Assembly: GCA_964473455.1 (NCBI GenBank)
Contig: CAYYQX010000013.1
Span: 1-5,735, forward strand
DNA: 5,735 bases
Source of the DNA: JALELF01 sp964473455
Lineage (GTDB): Bacteria; Bacillota_I; Bacilli_A; RF39; UBA660
Reading direction: 5' to 3'
Below, one piece after another: positions 1 through 5,735 of the stretch. Numbering within the stretch: the stretch's first letter is position 1; each line of letters opens with the position of its first letter. Made by a program: the position numbers and the translations under genes. The notes under the pieces were generated by a model. That model saw only the letters and a list, made by a program, of their open reading frames with translations. It ran no database searches and had not been told where the DNA came from.

Positions 1-2
1 GT

Positions 3-959
3 CGCGAAAATTATAAGCAGTTAATTGACGAAGTTAAAAGAAAACTTAATGGTGCTGACCTGGATATAATAATTGGTGGCCCACCTTGTCAGGCCTATTC
101 TCATATTGGGAGAGGTTCGGATAGAAACCACATGAAGCGCGATCCTAGAAAGTTTCTTTATCAATACTATGTCGAATTTTTAAAAGCGCTTAAGCCAAAG
201 GTTTTTATATTTGAAAATGTTCCGGGATTGCTTAGTTCTGGTAAAGGTATATATCTGAATAAAATGCGTTTGGCTATGAAAACAGCCGGTTATAATACGG
301 CGTTTGATATATTAAACGCTGCGGAGTATGGAGTTCCGCAGGAAAGAAGAAGAGTTATTCTGATAGGTTGGAATTCTAAAGCCAATCTAAAGGAATATCC
401 AGTCTTTGAAAAAGTTAATAGAAATTATAAGGTCAGTGATTTTTTGTCTGATTTACCAAAGTTAAAGTCAGGGCAAGGTTCTGTTTTAACTAAGTTTAAA
501 AGTAAATCTAAGGTATTAAAAAAGCTAGGTATTACAAATAACTTTGGAATTTTATTGGGTCATTCCGCGCGGCCTAATAATAAACAGGATTTGATTATTT
601 ATAAGATGGCAGTTAAAGAAAAAAATAATGGTCATAATATAAAATATAATGAACTGCCAAATAAATTAAAAACTCATAAGAATCAGACAGGATTTTTAGA
701 TAGATTTAAGGTTGTTGATGCTTCTGCTCCAAGTAGCCACACTATTATAGCTCATATATCAAAAGATGGGCATTATTATATACACCCAGACGCTGATCAA
801 AACAGATCACTAACTGTTAGAGAGGCAGCTCGTCTTCAAACATTTCCCGATGATTTTGTGTTTGAAGGAAGTAGATCAGCCCAGTATAAGCAAATTGGAA
901 ATGCGGTTCCACCAATGTTGTCGTCGTTGATTGCTAATAAACTAATTAAATTTTTTTAA
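3..959 (+). CDS. DNA cytosine-5 methyltransferase (Dcm/HhaI-like family), 5' end cut off by window
   Basis: This enzyme transfers a methyl group from S-adenosylmethionine to C5 of cytosine in a specific DNA site. The reading frame is open from base 3 and enters from outside the window, so the true start is not visible; 318 codons remain of a family usually about 350-450 residues. Visible motifs in order (numbering from base 3) are GGPPCQ with catalytic Cys29 (87-89), the ENV motif with Glu71 (213-215), QERRR at codon 113 (339), a variable target-recognition region at about codons 120-267, RSLTVREAARLQTFPDDF from codon 268 (804), and QIGNAVPP from codon 297 (891-914). The SAM-binding F-x-G-x-G motif I must lie upstream. 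The ATG at 132 is internal, because starting there would remove the catalytic Cys. The stop is one base before the ATPase gene, implying co-transcription and probable coupling. The family call is firm; site specificity cannot be read. Confidence 0.96.
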   Translation, partial: RENYKQLIDEVKRKLNGADLDIIIGGPPCQAYSHIGRGSDRNHMKRDPRKFLYQYYVEFLKALKPKVFIFENVPGLLSSGKGIYLNKMRLAMKTAGYNTAFDILNAAEYGVPQERRRVILIGWNSKANLKEYPVFEKVNRNYKVSDFLSDLPKLKSGQGSVLTKFKSKSKVLKKLGITNNFGILLGHSARPNNKQDLIIYKMAVKEKNNGHNIKYNELPNKLKTHKNQTGFLDRFKVVDASAPSSHTIIAHISKDGHYYIHPDADQNRSLTVREAARLQTFPDDFVFEGSRSAQYKQIGNAVPPMLSSLIANKLIKFF

Positions 960-960
960 T

Positions 961-2688
961 ATGCCCGACAAAGAAAAAATTAGCAATTTTCGATTTACCT
1001 TCAATGGTAATATCATCACCGAATTAGGTGAAGAATCGATATCAAATCCTAATGTCGCCATGGCAGAATTAATAAAAAATGCCTATGATGCCGATAGCAC
1101 TAATGTAAGTGTTGACTTCTTAGATAAAGAAAAACATAACGCATCTATAAAAATAAGTGATGACGGTATTGGAATGGGGTTGTCTGATATTAAAGATAGA
1201 TTTATGGACATAGGATCGCCGCATAAAAGGGCGATTGTAAAAACAGATACTTACCACAGAGTCCCAGTGGGTGCGAAGGGTATAGGTAGGTTTGCTTCTC
1301 ATAGCTTGGGACATAAAATGATTTTATTCACAAAATCAAAACTGGAAAAAAATGGTTATGAATTAGAATTTGATTGGAGTAAATTTTCTGATAGTAGTAA
1401 AGCAACTGATATTGATATCGAAACATGGAAAATGGCAAAGAATAAAATGCCTCACGGCACATCTTTAGAGATAAAAGAATTAAAAGGCAGCTGGAACGAT
1501 AAAGATAAAATAAAATCGCTGTTACGAGATTTAAATTTATTAATTTCTCCAACTGACCCTCCTAAAAAGTTTAAAATAAAAGAAAATATAGGTGACAAGA
1601 GTGTTGATTTGCCGAAAATTAAAAAGGATTTTTTTGATAAATCAGCATATTCATTTAAAGTAAGTCTTACAAAGAAAAAAATTTTTAGTTTTGAGTTTTT
1701 TAAACTTGGCAAATTAATTAAGAAAGAAAAAAAGGAATTAAGTAAGGGATTGTCATGTGGTGACGCTAAATTTGAATTATATTTTTATTATAAAACGCCA
1801 GATAGTTGGAAAAGAAACACTGGTGCCGAGATTGTTGGTAAGGATTTAGAATATATTCGCTCGGTGCTAAATGAATATGGTGGAATAAAATTATATCGTG
1901 ATCATTTTAGAGTTAAACCATATGGCGATAAAGAAGCGGATTGGATAGGATTGGATCAATGGTCTAGAAATGCTTCTGATATACCGGGTAACACTCAAAT
2001 TTTCGGCACCGTATCCATAAGTAAAGCCAATAATCCCCAAATTGAAGATACTACTACCAGAGAGGGTGTTATAAATAATTCAGAGTATTATGATTTGGTC
2101 GATTTTATCACCACGGCTATTAGAGAATTCGTCGTGTTGCGAAATGCTCAGGAAAAGGGACGGGTTAAAGGACATGCCAGAAAAAGTAAAATTAAAACAA
2201 TAAAAGTTCAAAAATCAAAAGTTACTACCAGTAATCGTCCAGATAAATCAACGCAACTCATTGATGTAAAAACCGGATTCCCAAGTACTCACTATAATCA
2301 AATTGTTTATGAGGCAAACGAGTGTCACGAAAAAAACTATCCCAATGCGTCTTTTTGGATGTGTCGAAAAATAATAGAAAATTTAGTCACTCATATTTTG
2401 GAAAAAAAATACCCAAAACAACCAGATTTATGGTTTGATACAAGTAGAAATAGGACATTAAATTTTTCACATCTTATAGAAAATTTATACAACAATCGTA
2501 GTGATTTTACCTCTCCTGGAGTTAAAGATAAGATAGAAACATTTAATACAGATGTTTCTATATTTCGCAAGGCCGTAAACTCATCTGTTCATAATAATCA
2601 TGATTATTTAACAGACAAAGATGAATTAAAAAAGTTTAAAATAAATAAAATTATTCAAACCTTGGTAGATATATATTTAAAGTCTTAG
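961..2688 (+). CDS. GHKL (MutL/MORC-like) ATPase with C-terminal DUF4145/HEPN-like domain
   Basis: This is a predicted ATP-driven accessory or effector protein of the restriction-modification locus. The Bergerat ATP fold is complete: an N box with Glu36, Asn40 and Asp43 (ELIKNAYDAD), a G1 box D67-D-G-I-G-M, a G2 box G104-A-K-G-I-G-R110, and HGTSLEI at 165-171. Residues 307-322 (GGIKLYRDHFRVKPYG) and TTREGV at 365-370 match the S5-like transducer half of HATPase_c_3 proteins. A Lys/Arg/Ser/Thr-rich linker covers about 396-430. Residues 430-575 look all-helical and recall DUF4145/HEPN domains: RKIIENL at 469-475 and FRKAVNSSVHN at 535-545. The start is the first ATG, one base after the methyltransferase stop, with no Shine-Dalgarno, suggesting coupling. 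In this family ATP binding usually drives dimerisation or clamping on DNA. No PD-(D/E)XK or HNH nuclease motif is visible. The ATPase call is firm; the C-terminal domain and the role in defence are inferred. Confidence 0.9.
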   Translation: MPDKEKISNFRFTFNGNIITELGEESISNPNVAMAELIKNAYDADSTNVSVDFLDKEKHNASIKISDDGIGMGLSDIKDRFMDIGSPHKRAIVKTDTYHRVPVGAKGIGRFASHSLGHKMILFTKSKLEKNGYELEFDWSKFSDSSKATDIDIETWKMAKNKMPHGTSLEIKELKGSWNDKDKIKSLLRDLNLLISPTDPPKKFKIKENIGDKSVDLPKIKKDFFDKSAYSFKVSLTKKKIFSFEFFKLGKLIKKEKKELSKGLSCGDAKFELYFYYKTPDSWKRNTGAEIVGKDLEYIRSVLNEYGGIKLYRDHFRVKPYGDKEADWIGLDQWSRNASDIPGNTQIFGTVSISKANNPQIEDTTTREGVINNSEYYDLVDFITTAIREFVVLRNAQEKGRVKGHARKSKIKTIKVQKSKVTTSNRPDKSTQLIDVKTGFPSTHYNQIVYEANECHEKNYPNASFWMCRKIIENLVTHILEKKYPKQPDLWFDTSRNRTLNFSHLIENLYNNRSDFTSPGVKDKIETFNTDVSIFRKAVNSSVHNNHDYLTDKDELKKFKINKIIQTLVDIYLKS

Positions 2689-2697
2689 GGTTTTATA

Positions 2698-2730
2698 ATG
2701 TTAAATTTTCAAAAAATAGAAACAATATGA
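2698..2730 (+). CDS. possible 10-codon leader ORF coupled to mod
   Basis: The spacer before mod contains ATG at 2698, read as MLNFQKIETI and ended by TGA at 2728-2730. That TGA overlaps the mod ATG (2727-2729) in an ATGA arrangement. A purine stretch, AGGG at 2687-2690, overlaps the end of the ATPase stop codon and lies seven bases before this ATG, which is an acceptable Shine-Dalgarno spacing. The mod ATG itself has only A-rich sequence before it. A ribosome loading at 2698 could therefore reinitiate at mod. The peptide is too short to recognise, and the arrangement may be chance in A+T-rich DNA. Confidence 0.25.
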   Translation: MLNFQKIETI

Positions 2731-4523
2731 ATATAAAACCTAAAAAAATTAATTTAACCTCCGATGATTCTCTTTTTGAGAAGTCTTTGAACCTGCAAAA
2801 ATATATTGAGGAACTAAGTTCACAATCAATTAATTTAAATGATAAATTTTCTTTCACTTGGGCAGGCAAAAGTAATGCCATAAAAAGCGTTTTAATCCCT
2901 AGCAAGCTAACTCTTATCCCTAAACCAGAAGAAAGTATTAAATGGGATGAATCCGAAAACCTTTTTATTGAAGGCGATAATCTCGAGGTCTTGAAACTTT
3001 TACAAAAAGCATATTTTGAAAAAGTAAAAATGATTTATATTGATCCGCCTTATAATACTGGTCATGATTTTGTGTATAATGATGATTTTAGCTCACCGCT
3101 TGATAATTATCTTAAGCAGACAGGCCAAAAGACTGAAAATAATGAAAGCACTACCACTAATAAAGAAACCAATGGGCGCTTCCATAGCGATTGGCTGTCA
3201 ATGATGTATCCTCGTCTGAAGCTTGCATGGAATCTCTTGCGTGAAGATGGTGTAATTTTTATATCTATTGATGATAATGAAGTTCATCATTTACGGATGT
3301 TGATGAATGAAATTTTTGGTGAGGAAAATTTTGTTGGTGATTTTATTAGACAATCTAAAGTTGGAGGAGGGTCAGATACTAAATTCATCGTGAAGGAACA
3401 TGAGTATTGTCTTTGCTATTCAAAGCAAATAGATCAATTAGAAGAATTTTTTATTGATCATAATGAGGATTATCTTAAACGATATAAGGAAGAAGATGAA
3501 AATGGAAAATACTTTTGGGATACTCTAGCAAGGGGTGGTCTTAAAAATCCTATTCGTTTTGAAGTAGAGGCTCCAGACGGAACAAAATTAACTAATAATT
3601 GGAATAGGGCCAAAAAAACTTTTTATGATGACCTGGAAAAAGGTGAAATTAAATTTCAAAAAAATAAACAAGGAGAGTGGAATGTTTATTTTAAACAAAG
3701 ACTCAATGAAGATGGTAAAAAACCAAGATCACTAACCTCTGATTTAGGTTCAACTATTGATGGCAAAAATGATATTAGTAGTATTTTTGGAAATGATAAA
3801 ATTTTTTCCTACCCTAAACCGGTAAAATTAATTCAGTATCTTTTGAGTATAGTTTCAAACAACAAAGATAAGCATATTATATTAGATTTCTTTGCCGGCT
3901 CCGGAACAACCGCACATGCAGTTTTAAAACAAAACAGTGATGACGGTGGAAATCGTAAATTTATTTCAGTGCAATTACCAGAAAAACTTGATGAAAAATC
4001 AATTGGCTATAAGGAGGGGTACGTGAATGTTTCCGATATAACCAAAGAGCGTATTCGCCGAGTAATTAATGGTTATGGCGACAATCCTCAACCAATTAAC
4101 TCTGGATTTAAGGTATTTACTTTAACTGAATCAAATTACCCTGAAAATTGCTTTGTGTTTAATCCTGAAAAGTCATCAAAAGAAAATCAACAGTTATTTG
4201 TTACTTATCTAGATAGCGCGAAACAAAGCCAATTGTTTGATAAAGAAAATGATATTAGTATTGTCTATGAAAATATCGTGAAGGAGGGCTTATCTTTGAA
4301 TAGTAAAGTCGAAAAAAACTCAATTGGCAAAAATAATGTTTACCAAGTCACTGATGGTGAACAGCAACTTTTAATTTGTCTTGAAAATAAATTAGAACCA
4401 GAGACCATTAAGGAACTTACTAATAAGTCGCATAAAGATGAATTATTTATCTGTCTTGAGCATGCTTTAAATGACACAATGGCTGCTAATTTAGCGCTTA
4501 ACCTTGATCTGAAAACCATTTAA
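2727..4523 (+). CDS. mod: Type III restriction-modification Mod subunit, adenine-N6 DNA methyltransferase
   Basis: Mod recognises the target site and methylates adenine at N6 on one strand; it also supplies DNA recognition to the Res partner. Its motif order is that of beta-class methyltransferases: the catalytic D106-P-P-Y-N-T-G112 comes first, and the SAM-binding D387-F-F-A-G-S-G-T-T395 comes later. Between them are the family signatures GRFHSDWLSMMYPRL (150-164) and DGVIFISIDDNE (174-185), then a variable region at about 208-345 that should be the target-recognition domain, then YPKP (362-365). KERIRR at 440-445 begins the C-terminal part, expected to carry dimer and Res contacts. At 598 residues it is a normal length with no frameshift. 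The ATG at 2727 is the only start in this frame near the gene boundary; it has no Shine-Dalgarno and may depend on the overlapping leader ORF. The gene stops five bases before res. Confidence 0.96.
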   Translation: MNIKPKKINLTSDDSLFEKSLNLQKYIEELSSQSINLNDKFSFTWAGKSNAIKSVLIPSKLTLIPKPEESIKWDESENLFIEGDNLEVLKLLQKAYFEKVKMIYIDPPYNTGHDFVYNDDFSSPLDNYLKQTGQKTENNESTTTNKETNGRFHSDWLSMMYPRLKLAWNLLREDGVIFISIDDNEVHHLRMLMNEIFGEENFVGDFIRQSKVGGGSDTKFIVKEHEYCLCYSKQIDQLEEFFIDHNEDYLKRYKEEDENGKYFWDTLARGGLKNPIRFEVEAPDGTKLTNNWNRAKKTFYDDLEKGEIKFQKNKQGEWNVYFKQRLNEDGKKPRSLTSDLGSTIDGKNDISSIFGNDKIFSYPKPVKLIQYLLSIVSNNKDKHIILDFFAGSGTTAHAVLKQNSDDGGNRKFISVQLPEKLDEKSIGYKEGYVNVSDITKERIRRVINGYGDNPQPINSGFKVFTLTESNYPENCFVFNPEKSSKENQQLFVTYLDSAKQSQLFDKENDISIVYENIVKEGLSLNSKVEKNSIGKNNVYQVTDGEQQLLICLENKLEPETIKELTNKSHKDELFICLEHALNDTMAANLALNLDLKTI

Positions 4524-4528
4524 TTATT

Positions 4529-5735
4529 ATGAAATTTAAGTTTGACCCTAATCAGGAATATCAAATTCAAGCAATCAACTCAGTAGTTGATTGTTTTGAT
4601 GGACAAGAAAAAACTACAGAACAGACCATAGCCGGCGCTGGCTTATTTGGTATTTATCCTAATGTATTAACTTTATCTTCTGAAGAAGTTAGAGAGAATA
4701 TCAAAAAAATAAAACTTCAAAATAATATCGAGGAAACGAAGGATAGTATTAAATTTAATGAGCCTGGAGTTGTTTATGACAACCCCGATTATACTTTTGA
4801 TGGGGAGTATATTGGATGGAAAGATATTTCAGTTGAGATGGAAACCGGTACGGGTAAAACTTATGTATATTTACGTACTATTTTTGAACTCAATCAAAAG
4901 TATGGCTGGAAGAAATTTATCATTTTAGTACCTTCTGTAGCTATTCGTGAAGGTGTAATTAAAACTCTTAAAATAACTGAAGACCACTTTAAGGAATTAT
5001 ATGCGAATATTCCTTTCAGATTTTATGAGTATCAATCAAAGAATATCTCCCAGGTTAGGCATTTTACTGATAGTAGCGTGATAAATATTATGGTTATGAC
5101 TGTTGGCGCTTTTAATAAAGATGCTAATGTCCTTTATGGCGTCCGGGACCAAATGCAAGGTGAACAGCCAATCGAATTTATTAAAAAAACCAATCCAATC
5201 CTTATTCTTGACGAACCTCAAAACATGGAAGGTGAAGCAACAAAAAAAGCCCTTGAGAATTTTAATGCTCTATTCCGTTTGCGCTATTCTGCTACTCATA
5301 AAAATCTATATAACCTTATTCATCAACTTACCCCATACGATGCTTATCAGTTAGGTCTTGTTAAAAAAATAGAGGTTTTTTCCGTGACTGATGATGAAAG
5401 TGGCAACTCCGCTCCTTATATGGCTCTCGTTGAAGCAAAACCAGCGAAGACTGCTAGTGGCATCAAAGCAAAAACTGAACTGGCTTTTATGGATGATAAT
5501 GGAAATAGAAAAATTAAGCCGATAAATTTAAAAAAAGGAGATGACCTTAAAAATATAACTAATAATAAATCCTATAATGGATACATAGTTTCAAACATTG
5601 ATGCCGATGCGCCCGAGTTTGGATCTGAGGGCAAAGTGCATTTTACTAATGGTTTTATTCTTTCTCAAGGAACTGCAATTAATCAAAACAAGGAAGACAT
5701 ATGGCGAAGACAAATTTCTGAGACCATCAGACTTC
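4529..5735 (+). CDS. res: Type III restriction endonuclease Res subunit, N-terminal part (3' end cut off by window)
   Basis: Res is the ATP-dependent helicase-like nuclease that, bound to Mod, cleaves unmodified DNA. The frame is open from ATG 4529 to the window end, giving 402 codons of a family usually near 900-1000. Superfamily 2 motifs appear in order: a Q-motif-like start FDPNQEYQIQAI (5-16), Walker A METGTGKT at 104-111 with Lys110, motif Ia ILVPSVAIREGV (132-143), Walker B ILDEPQ (226-231) with Asp228 and Glu229, and motif III RYSATHK (252-258). The stretch from about 280 to 402, including INLKKGDDL, the short Asp-rich turn and RRQISETIRL, matches the usual insertion between the two RecA lobes. 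Motifs IV-VI and the C-terminal PD-(D/E)XK nuclease must lie to the right, so intactness of the nuclease is untested here. It follows mod by five bases with no Shine-Dalgarno, so coupling with mod translation is likely. Confidence 0.95.
   Translation, partial: MKFKFDPNQEYQIQAINSVVDCFDGQEKTTEQTIAGAGLFGIYPNVLTLSSEEVRENIKKIKLQNNIEETKDSIKFNEPGVVYDNPDYTFDGEYIGWKDISVEMETGTGKTYVYLRTIFELNQKYGWKKFIILVPSVAIREGVIKTLKITEDHFKELYANIPFRFYEYQSKNISQVRHFTDSSVINIMVMTVGAFNKDANVLYGVRDQMQGEQPIEFIKKTNPILILDEPQNMEGEATKKALENFNALFRLRYSATHKNLYNLIHQLTPYDAYQLGLVKKIEVFSVTDDESGNSAPYMALVEAKPAKTASGIKAKTELAFMDDNGNRKIKPINLKKGDDLKNITNNKSYNGYIVSNIDADAPEFGSEGKVHFTNGFILSQGTAINQNKEDIWRRQISETIRL

Noticed and set aside
132..959. A methyltransferase gene starting at ATG 132.
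   Set aside because: The frame is open upstream to base 3 and encodes the catalytic GGPPCQ motif there; ATG 132 is an internal methionine.
1120..1712. Overlapping minus-strand frames of 64-86 codons within the ATPase gene.
   Set aside because: They lie antisense to a gene with clear family motifs, have low-complexity Phe/Leu/Ile/Tyr content expected from complementing A-rich codons, and resemble nothing recognisable.
2402..2409. A run of eight A within the ATPase gene, and seven-A runs at 5183-5189, 5242-5248 and 5530-5536 in res, as phase-variation or frameshift sites.
   Set aside because: Such runs are expected in Lys-rich A+T-rich genes; the frames continue intact through them with family motifs on both sides, and no stem-loop is seen after them. 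No tandem repeat tract like those of phase-variable mod genes is present.
3766..4260. A 15-base exact direct repeat (AAAATGATATTAGTA) at 3766-3780 and 4246-4260.
   Set aside because: Both copies are in the mod frame and encode Asn-Asp-Ile-Ser in unrelated surroundings; the flanks differ at once, so it looks like chance in biased sequence.
5103..5354. An 83-codon + strand frame and a 61-codon minus-strand frame (5036-5221).
   Set aside because: Both overlap the Res helicase domain, where motifs Walker B and SAT are read in the other frame; they are shadows.
1..5735. tRNA or rRNA genes, CRISPR arrays, insertion sequences, attachment sites or intrinsic terminators.
   Set aside because: None seen on either strand; nearly every base is within the four genes, and the gaps are too short to hold them.

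Overview
This A+T-rich window lies inside a bacterial restriction-modification (defence) island. Four genes, all on the + strand, form one very tight run: a DNA cytosine-5 methyltransferase (cut by the left edge), a GHKL-type ATPase of the MutL/MORC-like kind, a type III Mod adenine methyltransferase, and a type III Res helicase-nuclease (cut by the right edge). Gaps between genes are 1, 38 and 5 bases. There is no terminator-like hairpin between them and no promoter in view, so they are probably one transcript that starts left of the window.

Layout: 3-959 holds the last 318 codons of the C5-methyltransferase, including the catalytic PCQ and all later motifs. 961-2688 holds the GHKL ATPase, with an N-terminal ATP-binding fold, an S5-like middle domain, a basic linker and a C-terminal domain resembling DUF4145/HEPN. 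2689-2726 is a short spacer with a possible 10-codon leader ORF whose stop overlaps the mod start. 2727-4523 is mod. 4529 to the end is the first 402 codons of res, roughly 40 percent of a normal Res protein.

How they may work together: Mod and Res together make a classical type III system, in which Mod recognises and N6-methylates a short asymmetric site and Res uses ATP to communicate along DNA and cut unmodified DNA. The C5-methyltransferase and the GHKL ATPase form a second unit. GHKL ATPases of the MutL/MORC type are known companions of methyltransferases in prokaryotic restriction-modification loci. No separate nuclease for the cytosine methyltransferase is visible, so the ATPase (perhaps through its C-terminal domain) or Res may be its restriction partner. 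Whether the two units act as one composite system or merely sit side by side is the main open question.

Organism: the sequence does not identify it. The base composition is A+T rich, TGG is used for Trp, and stops in the real genes are TAA and TAG. The three visible gene starts lack a clear Shine-Dalgarno sequence, whereas two perfect AAGGAGG strings lie inside mod. This would suit a lineage with little use of Shine-Dalgarno (for example Bacteroidota or some candidate-phyla bacteria), but translational coupling could also explain it, and defence genes travel widely.
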